Source of the DNA: Heyndrickxia shackletonii
Lineage (GTDB): Bacteria > Bacillota > Bacilli > Bacillales > Bacillaceae_C
Direction: 5' to 3'
Assembly (NCBI RefSeq): GCF_001420715.1
Contig: NZ_LJJC01000006.1
Span: 136,548-200,547, forward strand
Length of the DNA stretch: 64,000 bases
Part shown: positions 40,466 to 50,078 of the stretch, piece by piece
How positions within the stretch are numbered: position 1 is the stretch's first letter
Layout: each line of letters starts with the position of its first letter
Position numbers and translations under genes: made by a program
Notes under the pieces: model-generated
The model's database searches: none
Told to the model about the DNA's origin: nothing
Seen by the model: the letters and a program-made list of their open reading frames with translations, nothing else

Positions 40466-40684
40466 TTTTCTTCACTGATGAATAATTTCATTATCCAAGC
40501 CCCTTTCCAAATGTATTGACAATAGTATTTTACCAAATGTTACAAATATATTAAATATTTTAAGAATATATTTCAAACTCTAAATTTCGACAGCATCAAA
40601 ATATAGGCCAATGATTAATAATATTGATTTTTTACAATTACCTTTTAATGGGCATGTTATGCGGTTAATTATTGAAAGTTGATC
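40466..40684. other. Spacer upstream of the propeller lipoprotein
   Basis: AT-rich, about 220 bp. No gene or confident promoter. Confidence 0.35.
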
Positions 40685-40812
40685 TTTGAACATTCATAAA
40701 GACCATTGGTGCTCGGTTTTTTCCTTCCATTGGTCTTTTGAACCCTTATAAAGACCATCGACTCTCGGTTTCTTCCTTAGATTGGTCTTTTGAACTCTTA
40801 TAAAGGACAAAC
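40685..40812. repeat. Tandem 52-bp repeat, 2.4 copies
   Basis: Units start at 40685, 40737 and 40789 with TTTGAAC. Each has AAAGACCAT followed by ATTGGTCTTT, so each unit also forms a hairpin. Confidence 0.8.
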
Positions 40813-40854
40813 GTAAGCTATTGCCCCTTTTCGCAGGGAAAATTTTTTAATTGC

Positions 40855-40886
40855 AAAAAAAAACAGGTACCAAATTGATACCTGTC
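40855..40886 (-). terminator. Terminator of argS
   Basis: Minus strand ACAGGTA (40885-40879), TCAATTTGG, TACCTGT (40869-40863), then an uninterrupted T-run. Confidence 0.93.
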
Positions 40887-40893
40887 TTCAAAA

Positions 40894-42564
40894 TTACATT
40901 CTCTCCGGAGCGGAAACCCCGATAAGAGCTAATGCATTTTTCATCGTAATTTGAACAGATTTAATTAATGCTAATCGAGCATTTGTAAGCTCTTCATTTT
41001 CTTTATCCAATACCTTTTCCGCATTGTAAAAGCTATGGAATGCTTGGGCTAAATCATTAATATAATTTGTAATACGATGTGGAATCCGTTTTTCTGCTGC
41101 TTCTGCAATCGCAGATGGGAAGTCACCCATTTTCTTTAACAAATCAATTTCCTTCTCAGCTTGAATTAACTTCACATCGGCTTTTTCATTTACGGAGAAG
41201 CCTAGCTCTTCCCCTTGTCGTAAAATACTGCAAATACGTGCATGTGCATATTGCGCATAATATACAGGGTTTTCGTTCGATTGGGAAACAGCTAAATCAA
41301 GGTCAAAATCCATATGTGTATCGGCACTTCTCATTGCAAAGAAATAGCGAACAGCATCCAATCCTACCTCTTCAATTAAATCACGCATTGTAACAGCTTT
41401 ACCCGTACGTTTACTCATCTTCATTTTCTCGCCATTTTTATATAAATGAACAAGCTGAATAACTTCTACTTCTAAATTATTCGGATCAAATCCCAATGCT
41501 TCCATCGCTGCTTTCATACGTGGAATATAGCCATGATGGTCCGCACCCCAAATATTGATCAGCTTTTCAAAGCCGCGGTCAAATTTATCTTTATGATACG
41601 CGATGTCCGGAGTTAAGTAAGTATAAGATCCATCATTTTTAATTAAGACACGGTTCTTATCGTCTCCAAAGGTTGTCGATCTAAACCATGTTGCACCGTC
41701 TTCTTCGTAAACTTGACCTCTTTCACGAAGCTCATTTAATGTTTCATCAATTTTTCCATTTTTATAAAGAGATGTCTCAGAATACCAAACATCAAATGGT
41801 ACACGGAAGTTTTCTAGGTCTGTTTTTAATTTTGCCATTTCATAATCAAGACCGTACTGGCGGAAAAATTCATAGCGTTCCTGCTCATCTGCTTGTGCAT
41901 ACTTATCACCGTATTGTTCCGCTAACTTTTTACCAATCCCAACAATATCCTGACCATGGTAACCGTCTTCTGGCATTTCTTTATCCAGCCCAAGCGCTTG
42001 GAAATAACGAGCCTCCACAGACAAAGCAAGATTATGGATTTGATTTCCGGCATCATTAATATAATACTCACGGCTTACTTCATAACCGGCTTTGTCTAAT
42101 ACATTACAAAGCGAATCCCCTACAGCTGCACCGCGCGCATGTCCAAGATGCAAATCTCCTGTTGGATTAGCCGATACAAACTCAACTTGTATCTTTTGTC
42201 CCTTCCCTGCATTCGAACGGCCATATTCGCTTCCTTCCGATAAAATGGTAGGAATCAAGTCCGTTAAATAGCTGTTATCCATATAAAAGTTAATAAATCC
42301 CGGTCCTGCAAGCTCTATTTTTTCAATAGAAGCTTTGGATCTGTCAAAATGATGGATAATCTCTTCAGCAATCATTTTTGGTGCCTTTTTTGCCACACGA
42401 GCTAACTGCATAGCCGCGTTCGTTGCATAGTCTCCGTGGGCTTTATCCTTCGGTGTCTCAAGAATAATATCCGGAATCTGTTCCTCTGTCGCTAATCCGG
42501 CTTTTATAACAGCGGCTTTAATTTCATTTTTCAAATTTGCTTGAATTTGTTCTGCTATATTCAT
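40894..42564 (-). CDS. argS: Arginyl-tRNA synthetase
   Basis: 556 aa, class I synthetase. N-terminal Add-1 domain (1-110), HIGH motif as HLGHARGA (about 131), KMSKS variant [11 protein letters not shown] (about 372) and the C-terminal DALR anticodon domain. The ATG follows AAGGAGG and overlaps the ywiB stop by four bases, so the pair is translationally coupled as in B. subtilis. No T-box is present. Confidence 0.97.
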   Translation of the reverse strand: MNIAEQIQANLKNEIKAAVIKAGLATEEQIPDIILETPKDKAHGDYATNAAMQLARVAKKAPKMIAEEIIHHFDRSKASIEKIELAGPGFINFYMDNSYLTDLIPTILSEGSEYGRSNAGKGQKIQVEFVSANPTGDLHLGHARGAAVGDSLCNVLDKAGYEVSREYYINDAGNQIHNLALSVEARYFQALGLDKEMPEDGYHGQDIVGIGKKLAEQYGDKYAQADEQERYEFFRQYGLDYEMAKLKTDLENFRVPFDVWYSETSLYKNGKIDETLNELRERGQVYEEDGATWFRSTTFGDDKNRVLIKNDGSYTYLTPDIAYHKDKFDRGFEKLINIWGADHHGYIPRMKAAMEALGFDPNNLEVEVIQLVHLYKNGEKMKMSKRTGKAVTMRDLIEEVGLDAVRYFFAMRSADTHMDFDLDLAVSQSNENPVYYAQYAHARICSILRQGEELGFSVNEKADVKLIQAEKEIDLLKKMGDFPSAIAEAAEKRIPHRITNYINDLAQAFHSFYNAEKVLDKENEELTNARLALIKSVQITMKNALALIGVSAPERM

Positions 42565-43007
42565 TCGCTTACCTCCTTATACTCTAAAACCATCTCATAT
42601 GTACCAACAATGGAACCTTGCATTTTTAAGTCATACTTTAGAATGAACTTCCCGGATAATCGGCCCGAGTCATTTTTTCTGTTCTCTAAACTTTTTGTTT
42701 TGGTTGTTAATAATAATGTACCATATTCCCCTTCATAGGAACCGGCTTTTTCGTTCTCCAGATCAAATGCTAAGCGCATTTTTATGGAACCGCTCCGCAA
42801 AATTAATGCTTCCTGTTCCTTCACTTTTACTACCGTTTGAATGGAGCCTTCTTGTAAAAGCTCTTCATATTTTAAAAAAGCAGCTTGCTCTTTTTGATAA
42901 TATTCTCCGAATAAAGTAAGCTCGTACGTTTCTGCTTCCTCACCATGATCAATGGTGGTTTTCAAGTGAATTTTGACAGGTATACTTGTCCTAGTTTCAA
43001 CTGTCAA
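42561..43007 (-). CDS. ywiB: YwiB, DUF1934 family
   Basis: 148 aa from the TTG at 43007, 9 bases after AAAGGA; a GTG at 43016 sits too close to the SD. Small beta-barrel (calycin-like) protein always beside argS in Bacillaceae. Function unknown. Typical residues: [12 protein letters not shown] (about 70) and ending in a beta strand MEYKE-like [10 protein letters not shown]. Confidence 0.82.
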   Translation of the reverse strand: MTVETRTSIPVKIHLKTTIDHGEEAETYELTLFGEYYQKEQAAFLKYEELLQEGSIQTVVKVKEQEALILRSGSIKMRLAFDLENEKAGSYEGEYGTLLLTTKTKSLENRKNDSGRLSGKFILKYDLKMQGSIVGTYEMVLEYKEVSE

Positions 43008-43084
43008 ACCATTCACATCCTTTACATTTCATCAGTATAACCTTTTTAGTATAAAAATAAATAGATGGAAAATCAATTTAAAAC

Positions 43085-43240
43085 TTTGAAGGACATTACA
43101 GGGTGCGATAAGTTGGTAATTGTCCTTCAAAGAGGTGATGAAGGACATTCCGAGATAAAAAAGATGCTAACCGTCCTTCATCTTAGGTATGAAAGACATT
43201 TCAGGATTAAAAAAAAGACCAACTGTCCTTCATCTCTGAT
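43085..43240. repeat. Three tandem hairpin units of about 52 bp
   Basis: Each unit has TGAAGGACAT (third: TGAAAGACAT) and a matching TGTCCTTCA or CGTCCTTCA about 35 bases on. Unrelated in sequence to the array at 40685 but the same design and period. It accounts for half of the ywiB upstream spacer. Confidence 0.75.
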
Positions 43241-43292
43241 ATAAATTGTAATATGCGGCATTTTCCCGCCGCATATAAAGTTAATTCTCGCT

Positions 43293-43322
43293 AAAAAAAG
43301 ATACTTATTTTCATAAGCATCC
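43293..43322 (-). terminator. Terminator of the TauE/SafE permease gene
   Basis: Minus strand GATGCTTAT, GAAA, ATAAGTATC with one mismatch, then TTTTTTT. Confidence 0.85.
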
Positions 43323-44069
43323 TTATAGTGTAAGTATTAGCGCGGAAACAGCTGGGGTTAAAATCATCGCCGTTTTTAAAATCACTTTTGGTACAAGATT
43401 TGTGAATTTTGCTCCGATATACGCCCCTAACATTGTTCCAATAAGAACCTGCAGTAATAAAACAAAATCTAAATAACCCTCTGAAGTAAAGCCAATCCCG
43501 CCTCCGATTGCAATAGGGACAATGACGAGCATAGTCGTACCTACAGATTGACGAAGAGTAAGTCCTAAAAATGTTAGTAGCCCTAATTGAATAAATGGTG
43601 TTGAACCAATTCCAAAGGTTCCGGAAAGAGTTCCAACGATGATTCCTAATATTGCAGCCTTTAGTACAAATACTGCATTAATTTGTTGGTTTTCATCTCT
43701 TGCTGTTTTTTCCTTAAGTAAAAATAACCTTACAACAAGTAACAGTGCTGATAGAAATAGCATGCCTGCAGTAAAAAAGTGCATGTAATCCGTTGGGATG
43801 AGGGCTGCGATTTTTGAGCCCACATAAGATCCCGCAGCCCCAAATAATCCTACGATGATGCCCGCTTTCACTGCCATATTTCCTTCCCGATAATGACTAA
43901 ATGCACCAGAAAGGCTGGTGAAAGCCATCGCCGTAAGTGATGTTCCCAGTGCAGTATGAATAGGTACTTTAAAAACCAATGTTAATATTGCAATGATAAA
44001 TCCGGCCCCGCCTGCTCCGATGAAACCTAAAATAGCTCCCAAAGCAAGCATTGTTATCATAATAGCCAA
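43323..44069 (-). CDS. TauE/SafE (TSUP) family permease
   Basis: 248 aa from the TTG at 44069, 8 bases after TTTGGAG; a GTG at 44078 overlaps the SD. Eight predicted membrane helices, with the two-fold family repeat GFIGAGGAGFIIA (about 16) and GTLSGTFGIGSTPFIQLG (about 150). Such permeases export or import sulfite, sulfoacetate or other organosulfur anions; substrate unknown. Stand-alone gene between ywiB and speB. Confidence 0.85.
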   Translation of the reverse strand: MAIMITMLALGAILGFIGAGGAGFIIAILTLVFKVPIHTALGTSLTAMAFTSLSGAFSHYREGNMAVKAGIIVGLFGAAGSYVGSKIAALIPTDYMHFFTAGMLFLSALLLVVRLFLLKEKTARDENQQINAVFVLKAAILGIIVGTLSGTFGIGSTPFIQLGLLTFLGLTLRQSVGTTMLVIVPIAIGGGIGFTSEGYLDFVLLLQVLIGTMLGAYIGAKFTNLVPKVILKTAMILTPAVSALILTL

Positions 44070-44183
44070 TGGTGTCACTCCAAATTGTTTAATGTTATTT
44101 TAGTATAAACGAAATTAGCAATTTTTTGGAGTGATGTGAGTACGGAATGGTTACTACCAAATAAGTTCCAAATAACCGAACTT

Positions 44184-44222
44184 ATAAAAAAACAAGCCAG
44201 TACTCAAAATACCGACTTGTTC
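44184..44222 (-). terminator. Terminator of speE-speB
   Basis: Minus strand AACAAGTCGGTA and TACTGGCTTGTT arms with two mismatches, followed by TTTTTTT. Confidence 0.88.
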
Positions 44223-44230
44223 ATTATCAT

Positions 44231-45103
44231 TTATTTCACCCAACCAAGAATCATCTCACGGATTAACTTACTAGCAGTGTTAGCCGTTTGCTCAGACGGA
44301 TCATAGATTGGAGCAACCTCCACTAAGTCGCATCCAACAACATTCACATTTGAACGGGCAATCTCATGAATGGATGCAAGTAATTCTTTAGAAGTAATAC
44401 CTCCACAATCCACAGTACCTGTCCCAGGAGCATGTGCAGGATCAAGGACATCAATATCAATCGTCACATATACTGGGCGACCTGCCAGCTTCGGCAAAAT
44501 TTCTTTCAATGGTTCTAATACCTCGAATTTTGCAATGAACATTCCATTATCCTTTGCCCATTGGAATTCTTCCTTCATTCCGGAACGAATACCAAACGAA
44601 AACACATTTTCTCCACCCATTAACTCGGCAGCTTTGCGAATTGGCGTTGAATGAGAAAGAGGTTCACCTTCATATTCAGAACGAAGGTCAGTATGAGCAT
44701 CCATATGAATCACTGCTAAATCCGGATATTTTTTATACATCGCTTTAATAACCGGCCAAGATACTAGATGCTCCCCACCCATTCCGATTGGGAATTTATT
44801 ATCTTTTAAAAGAGAGTCAATATAATCTTCAATCATATCAATACTTCTTTGTGGATTTCCGAATGGCAACGGAATATCTCCCGCATCGAAGTATTTAACT
44901 TCTTCTAATTCTCGATCTAAATACGGACTGTATTCTTCTAAGCCAATAGACACCTCACGAATACGTGCAGGGCCAAAACGGGAGCCCGGGCGATAGCTTA
45001 CCGTCCAATCCATCGGCATTCCATAGATTACCGCTTGGCTTTCTTCATAATTTTGATGACTGCGAATAAACACATTTCCGGAATAAGCTTCATCAAAGCG
45101 CAA
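44231..45103 (-). CDS. speB: Agmatinase
   Basis: 290 aa, arginase fold. Metal ligands in GMGGEHLVSWP (about 107), HMDAHTDLRSE (about 134-144) and TIDIDVLDPAHAPGTGT (about 213-229). Converts agmatine to putrescine and urea. TTG start at 45103 with AAGGAGGGG upstream, 13 bp after the speE stop. Its product feeds the adjacent spermidine synthase. Confidence 0.96.
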   Translation of the reverse strand: MRFDEAYSGNVFIRSHQNYEESQAVIYGMPMDWTVSYRPGSRFGPARIREVSIGLEEYSPYLDRELEEVKYFDAGDIPLPFGNPQRSIDMIEDYIDSLLKDNKFPIGMGGEHLVSWPVIKAMYKKYPDLAVIHMDAHTDLRSEYEGEPLSHSTPIRKAAELMGGENVFSFGIRSGMKEEFQWAKDNGMFIAKFEVLEPLKEILPKLAGRPVYVTIDIDVLDPAHAPGTGTVDCGGITSKELLASIHEIARSNVNVVGCDLVEVAPIYDPSEQTANTASKLIREMILGWVK

Positions 45104-45116
45104 TGTTATCCCCTCC

Positions 45117-45947
45117 TTAGCGAGTTAAATCTTGAACAAACTTTGGCAGAACAAAAGCAGCTTTTTGGAGCTCTTTCGTATAGTATTTTGTTTCGATTTC
45201 ATGGAATCTGTCTTCACTTACTTCTAATGGATCGTATTTTTTGGAACCTAACGTAAATGTCCACATACCGCTTGGATAAGTTGGAACGTTTGCTGTATAT
45301 AAACGAGTGATTGGGAAGATTTCCTTCACATCTTTTTGAACCTCGCGAATTAAATCAGCTTTGAACCATGGATTATCTGTTTGGGCAACAAAGATTCCAT
45401 CTTCTTTTAACGCTTTTGCAATTCCAGCATAAAAGCCTTTTGTAAATAGATTTACGGCAGGACCCACTGGTTCTGTAGAGTCTACCATGATAACATCATA
45501 TTCATTTTCACTTTTAGCAATATGCATAAATCCGTCATCCACACGAACATCTACACGAGGATTTTCCAATTCACCTGCAATGCTAGGCAAAAACTTTTTA
45601 GAGTACTCGATTACTTTTCCGTCAATATCTACTAATGTTGCTTTTTTTACGCTTGGGTGCTTTAAAATCTCGCGGATAACTCCACCGTCTCCGCCACCGA
45701 CAACAAGAACATATTCAGGATTTGGATGAGTGAATAAAGGCACATGTGCAACCATTTCGTGATAAACAAACTCATCTTTTTCGGTAGTCATGACCATTCC
45801 ATCTAAAAGAAGCATATTTCCCCATTCAGCTGTTTCTACCATATCTAGTTTTTGAAATTCCGTTTGTTCCGTATGTAAAGTTTTATTAATTTTCATTGTA
45901 ATTCCGTAATTTTCTGTTTGATTCTCAGTAAACCAAAGTCCTGCCAT
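45117..45947 (-). CDS. speE: Spermidine synthase
   Basis: 276 aa from the ATG at 45947 after AAAGGAAG; the longer frame to 45986 is unsupported. Aminopropyl transfer from decarboxylated SAM to putrescine. [15 protein letters not shown] (about 83-97) binds dcSAM, and [10 protein letters not shown] (about 155) holds the catalytic Asp. Closely resembles B. subtilis SpeE along its whole length. Forms the speE-speB operon. Confidence 0.97.
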   Translation of the reverse strand: MAGLWFTENQTENYGITMKINKTLHTEQTEFQKLDMVETAEWGNMLLLDGMVMTTEKDEFVYHEMVAHVPLFTHPNPEYVLVVGGGDGGVIREILKHPSVKKATLVDIDGKVIEYSKKFLPSIAGELENPRVDVRVDDGFMHIAKSENEYDVIMVDSTEPVGPAVNLFTKGFYAGIAKALKEDGIFVAQTDNPWFKADLIREVQKDVKEIFPITRLYTANVPTYPSGMWTFTLGSKKYDPLEVSEDRFHEIETKYYTKELQKAAFVLPKFVQDLTR

Positions 45948-45984
45948 TGTATTCTTCCTTTCTGTATTTGGATTTCTTTTGTAC

Positions 45985-46003
45985 AAGGCGCTTCCGCTTT
46001 TCT
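45985..46003 (-). repeat. R2 end fragment
   Basis: AAGGCGCTTCCGCTTTTCT is the reverse complement of the R2 left end, upstream of speE. Confidence 0.5.
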
Positions 46004-46090
46004 TATACTATTCCCTTAATCAATATAAATACAAACATGAGAAAAAGTATAGAGAATTCTTCTAAAAAAGCAAGAAAAATTTTATCCATT

Positions 46091-46110
46091 TTTGCATGTT
46101 TAAAACATGA
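46091..46110. other. Small palindrome in the speE-pbpG divergent spacer
   Basis: CATGTTTAAAACATG is a 15-bp near-perfect palindrome. It could be an operator, or a weak hairpin in a pbpG leader. Confidence 0.35.
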
Positions 46111-46159
46111 TTCGTTACTTCATACTGATTAATAGATTTTAACAGGTGAGGTGATGGTC

Positions 46160-48223
46160 ATGGAGACAATAACAAACCCTAGAATCCAAAAGAGCAAGAA
46201 ATACTTTCGCTTCCTACTATTTGCTATTCTCTTTATTGCTGCTGGTTTGTCTCTATTTGCCTTAGCAGTTTATATGTATGCCAAAATTCTTGGACCACCA
46301 CCATTGGCAGTTCCACAGTCTACCCTTTACTATTCGAACGATGGAGCCATTATCGGAGAAAGCAATAGTGGCCAGAAACGCTACTGGGTACCTTTAAATA
46401 GTGTTTCCCAGGATGTTGTAGATGCTACCATTTCCATTGAGGATAGAAATTTCTACCATCACCATGGCTTTGATATAAAGCGTATTGGCGGTGCTCTTTT
46501 GGCTGATGCCATTGCTATGCATAAGGTTCAAGGTGCCAGCACCATCACTCAACAATATGCTAAAAACCTATTTCTTACAATGGATAAAACATGGACACGC
46601 AAAATTTCGGAAGCCTTGTATACCATTCGATTAGAAATGAACTATAGCAAAAAGCAAATTTTAGAAGGATATATCAATACGATTAATTATGGGCATGGTG
46701 CATATGGCATTCAGGCGGCAAGTCAATATTATTTCGGGAAAAATGCAAATAAGTTAGATCTTGCAGAGGCATCTATGCTGGTTGGAATTCCAAAGGGCCC
46801 TAGCATTTATTCACCTATTAATTCCTTTGAGAAGGCGAAAAAAAGACAGCTTCTCGTTTTAAAATCAATGCGGGAAAATGGATATATTACCGATGGCGAG
46901 GCAAAATCAGCTGCATTAGAAAAATTGACGATTATCGGCAAACACGCCTACCACCGTTCCGATTTAGCTCCTTACTTTCAAGATATCGTAAAGCATCAAC
47001 TAAAAACAGCGTTAGGCTTAAGTGACCGAACCATCAACTTAGGGGGTCTTCGAGTATATACAACATTGGACACGAAACAACAAAAAATAGCTGATGAGGT
47101 TATTAAAGAAAGTATTTCGGAAGACTCAGATATACAAGTGGGCTTTACGGCAATGAATCCAAAAACAGGATTTGTGACAGCCCTAGTTGGGGGAAGGAAT
47201 TATAGTGACAGTCCGTATGACCGAGCTGTGCAGGCAACCAGGCAACCAGGTTCCACTATCAAGCCGTTGCTATACTATGCTGCTTTGGAAAAAGGATTTA
47301 CACCAACAACGATGATGCGAAGTGAACCAACAACCTTTAAGTTTGATAATGGAAGAGCGGAATATACGCCGCATAATTTTAACAACGAGTATGCAGATGG
47401 AGAAATAACAATGGCTCAAGCGTTGGCTTTGTCTGATAATGTGTATGCGGTCAAAACACATTTATTTTTAGGGGAAAATACACTTGTCAAAACGGCAAAA
47501 GACTTTGGAATCACAACCAAAATGGCAAAGGTCCCCTCTCTTGCTCTTGGAACATCCGGCGTTCATGTGATTGATATGGTCCGTGCCTACAGCATGCTTG
47601 CAAACGGTGGAAATAAGGTGGAGCCTGTTTTTATAACCAGAGTGGAAGATTATCAGGGGAAAGTATTATATGATTACATGCCTCAAAAAGAACAAGTCTT
47701 ACAGCCTGATCTTGCTTATGTCATGACACAAATGATGACAGGAATGTTCGATAAAAAGCTAAATGGTTATGCACCTGTTACAGGGTCTACCATTATCAAT
47801 CAATTAACTCGCCAATATGCAGGAAAGTCAGGTTCAACAAATACAGATAGCTGGATGATTGGCTTCTCTCCTCAGCTAACGGCTGGTGTTTGGACTGGGT
47901 ATGACAAAGGAAATGAAATTACCCTTTCAGCAGATAAACGATATGCCAAAACAATTTGGGCCCGTTTTATGGAAAGAGCTCTTAAAGGAGAGCCAATTAA
48001 AACTTTCAAGGCACCAAAAGGCGTTGTTTCCGTACCAATTGATCCTCAAAGCGGAAAAATTGCTACTAAGGATTGTCCGGTCTCCCGCGAAATGTATTTT
48101 GTTAAGGGGTCGGAGCCATCAGATTACTGTGATTTACATGGTAAAGAAGGAAAAACTATACGAAAGCATAAAGACAAACAAAAACAGGATGGATGGCTGC
48201 ATAAGTTATTTAAATGGCTATAA
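46160..48223 (+). CDS. pbpG: Class A penicillin-binding protein (PbpG-like)
   Basis: 687 aa from the ATG at 46160, after GAGGTGA. One N-terminal membrane anchor (about 15-40). Glycosyltransferase domain with EDRNFYHHHGFD (about 96), ASTITQQYAKNLFL and GYINTINYGHGAYGIQAAS; transpeptidase domain with SxxK in PGSTIKPLLYY (about 365), SDN (about 427) and KSGSTNTDSW (about 560). In B. subtilis pbpG (ywhE) is expressed in the forespore for spore peptidoglycan; position next to ywhD supports the same identity. Confidence 0.93.
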   Translation: METITNPRIQKSKKYFRFLLFAILFIAAGLSLFALAVYMYAKILGPPPLAVPQSTLYYSNDGAIIGESNSGQKRYWVPLNSVSQDVVDATISIEDRNFYHHHGFDIKRIGGALLADAIAMHKVQGASTITQQYAKNLFLTMDKTWTRKISEALYTIRLEMNYSKKQILEGYINTINYGHGAYGIQAASQYYFGKNANKLDLAEASMLVGIPKGPSIYSPINSFEKAKKRQLLVLKSMRENGYITDGEAKSAALEKLTIIGKHAYHRSDLAPYFQDIVKHQLKTALGLSDRTINLGGLRVYTTLDTKQQKIADEVIKESISEDSDIQVGFTAMNPKTGFVTALVGGRNYSDSPYDRAVQATRQPGSTIKPLLYYAALEKGFTPTTMMRSEPTTFKFDNGRAEYTPHNFNNEYADGEITMAQALALSDNVYAVKTHLFLGENTLVKTAKDFGITTKMAKVPSLALGTSGVHVIDMVRAYSMLANGGNKVEPVFITRVEDYQGKVLYDYMPQKEQVLQPDLAYVMTQMMTGMFDKKLNGYAPVTGSTIINQLTRQYAGKSGSTNTDSWMIGFSPQLTAGVWTGYDKGNEITLSADKRYAKTIWARFMERALKGEPIKTFKAPKGVVSVPIDPQSGKIATKDCPVSREMYFVKGSEPSDYCDLHGKEGKTIRKHKDKQKQDGWLHKLFKWL

Positions 48224-48299
48224 GTAATCAGAAATTCGGTGCTATTCTCGAGAAATTGGCTTTTAATCTCGCGTTTCAAGACTATTTTCCTGCAAAAAT

Positions 48300-48326
48300 A
48301 AGCGCAGGCGTCAAAACTAGATAGAA
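48300..48326 (+). repeat. R2 fragment
   Basis: AAGCGCAGGCGTCAAAACTAG resembles joined R2 ends, just before the pbpG terminator. Confidence 0.35.
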
Positions 48327-48330
48327 ATTA

Positions 48331-48360
48331 AAAAACCCGGGTGTGCGGCCCGGGTTTTTT
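48331..48360. terminator. Terminator of pbpG
   Basis: AAAACCCGGG (48332-48341) and CCCGGGTTTT (48349-48358) with a 7-base loop, then TT. Confidence 0.92.
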
Positions 48361-48484
48361 ATGTCCTAGATTGGTAAGTGCAACCATAGTTTTAAGTTTA
48401 CTGATATTTATGGAAATCAGCAAGTCGACTTATTTAGGTTTGTTTAACTGTCACAATTTGTTCACAATTTCGTAAATTATTTTA

Positions 48485-48526
48485 AGAAAGCACCAGTGCC
48501 TTGTACTTCGGCGCTGGTGCTAGACT
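48485..48526 (+). repeat. Minimal R2-like palindrome
   Basis: AGCACCAGTGCC, 9 bases, GGCGCTGGTGCT then AGACT: both R2 ends facing each other without the interior, and now a perfect-looking 12-bp hairpin with one mismatch. Part of the 359-bp pbpG-ywhD spacer. Confidence 0.55.
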
Positions 48527-48582
48527 TATACTATTATTTTTAAGATAAAAAACTTATACTTTCTTCTTTCTTAAAATAAGAT

Positions 48583-49095
48583 TTACTCTGTTTCTAAATC
48601 ATTTTTCAGTTTATCACTGGAACGATTCCACATGTTTTCATCATGATTTTTGAGAAAATCGGCTAATACCTTTTTCGATTTAGCATCCATATGATCTACA
48701 ATAATTTGCCGTTTCAAGGATTTATCTAATCGATTCACATGTTCAGGCAAGGATTTATAACCGCGTCTTGCTTCCTTATTAACCGTCATTTCGCATGCCG
48801 TTACACCGGCGTAATATAAACCATCCTCTTTACGTTCCATTGTTACCCAAACCAACCAATACGGTTTTGCTCCAGCAGGAACCTCATCCTTGTTTGGAAG
48901 GAATTTAACTCTTTTCTCCACTGCACTTTTCCCGTGCATCGCACCAATATCAACAACAGCGTCCCCTTCTTCTATATCAATAATAACGGGAGAAACATTG
49001 TCTAGGCTGAGAGAGCCCATACCAAAGCCTTTATGGTCATCTCTTGGATCTTTTTTTACGATGTTAAATTCAAGTTTCTTTTTTCCCGGTTCCAT
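48583..49095 (-). CDS. ywhD: YwhD family protein
   Basis: 170 aa from the ATG at 49095, 9 bases after AAGGAGG; the longer frame to 49134 is unlikely. Conserved soluble Bacillus protein of unknown role, always near pbpG and ywhC. Conserved features include VVDIGAMHGKSAVEKRVKF (about 50) and LVWVTMERKEDGLYYAGVTACEM (about 82). Confidence 0.85.
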   Translation of the reverse strand: MEPGKKKLEFNIVKKDPRDDHKGFGMGSLSLDNVSPVIIDIEEGDAVVDIGAMHGKSAVEKRVKFLPNKDEVPAGAKPYWLVWVTMERKEDGLYYAGVTACEMTVNKEARRGYKSLPEHVNRLDKSLKRQIIVDHMDAKSKKVLADFLKNHDENMWNRSSDKLKNDLETE

Positions 49096-49126
49096 TGTAA
49101 ATAGCCTCCTTCTATGTAGTACTTTT

Positions 49127-49256
49127 GCGGACACTGGTTCCGTTATCTGTGAAAAAACGGGCTAATTTCTTATGTTTCCGGACAGAGATTCCGCTATTTC
49201 ATAAAAATCATGGAAAAATAAGCGCCGTTGGGCCAAATAACGGAATGTGTGTCCGC
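49127..49256. repeat. Imperfect repeat with 20-bp inverted ends
   Basis: GCGGACACTGGTTCCGTTAT (49127-49146) and ATAACGGAATGTGTGTCCGC (49237-49256) match as inverse complements at 17 of 20 positions. An internal direct variant CGGACAGAGATTCCGCTAT starts near 49179. It fills the ywhD-ywhC spacer. Confidence 0.65.
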
Positions 49257-49271
49257 TTTTGAATTGATACA

Positions 49272-49925
49272 CTATAAAAACATTGAAAATATCGCATTAA
49301 AACGTTCAAGAAAAAAATGCGAAACATTTTGGATTAATGGTGTAATAGTATATCGATCTAGCGGCGTTACTAAGATGATAAGAAAAATGATAATACTATA
49401 TTGTTCATACTGCGTTAATTTTGCCCTAATGGATGGGCTGACAAGATCCTCAATGATACGGTAGCCATCCAATGGCGGCAAAGGAATTAAATTAAATATC
49501 ATTAGTACTAAATTTATACCTGTAAAGTAATTAAAAAAATCCATGAAAAAAGCAGGTCCGCCACCTAGTCCACCATTTCTTGTTGCAAGAAAATACCAAA
49601 AACCATACCCGATAAATGCCATGACCAGGTTGCTTAACGGTCCCATAATGGACACTAATACACCGGCAGCTCTCGGATTTTTAAAGTAATTCCGATTCAC
49701 CGGAACAGGACGTGCCCAACCGAATCCTGCAACAAGAATAAGGATGGTCCCCAGCGGATCAAGATGATGGATCGGGTTTAATGATAATCTCCCCTGCTTT
49801 TTTGCAGTTGGATCACCAAATTTATACGCTGTATATGCATGAGCAAATTCATGGACCGTAAATGCAATAAGTAATGTAATTATAACAAACGGAATCTCTT
49901 GAATGGAATATCTTAGAAAACCCAC
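49272..49925 (-). CDS. ywhC: Site-2 protease family membrane metalloprotease YwhC
   Basis: 217 aa, about five membrane helices, M50 family. Zinc motif HEFAHAY (HExxH, about residue 25) and third ligand Asp in LPPLDGYRI (about 158), plus the conserved NPIHHLDPLGT. No PDZ domain. Such short rhomboid-sized S2P homologues have no known substrate. The ATG sits at 49925 just above the plus-strand ywhB; expression is divergent. Confidence 0.88.
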   Translation of the reverse strand: MGFLRYSIQEIPFVIITLLIAFTVHEFAHAYTAYKFGDPTAKKQGRLSLNPIHHLDPLGTILILVAGFGWARPVPVNRNYFKNPRAAGVLVSIMGPLSNLVMAFIGYGFWYFLATRNGGLGGGPAFFMDFFNYFTGINLVLMIFNLIPLPPLDGYRIIEDLVSPSIRAKLTQYEQYSIIIFLIILVTPLDRYTITPLIQNVSHFFLERFNAIFSMFL

Positions 49926-50078
49926 ACTCTAACCCCTTTAGTTTTTTATCGTTCATTTCCTTCTTATTCATTATTATACAATGCATTAGTCTGAAATACC
50001 TTTATATAACTATAATCTGCTTGCTTTCGTTTTGCAAAAAACATACACTTTTCTTATATAAGAAAGGAGCTGTCCATT

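Noticed and set aside
40894-43016. T-box leader for argS
   Set aside because: argS overlaps ywiB by four bases, leaving no leader; no T-box sequence (TGGNACC-like) upstream of ywiB.
43085-43240. CRISPR array
   Set aside because: Three adjoining imperfect hairpin units without unique spacers and no cas genes in the window.
46051-46150. Sigma-G promoter for pbpG (GCATG ... CATACTG)
   Set aside because: The spacing of about 22 bases is too long for sigma-G, so I do not assign it.
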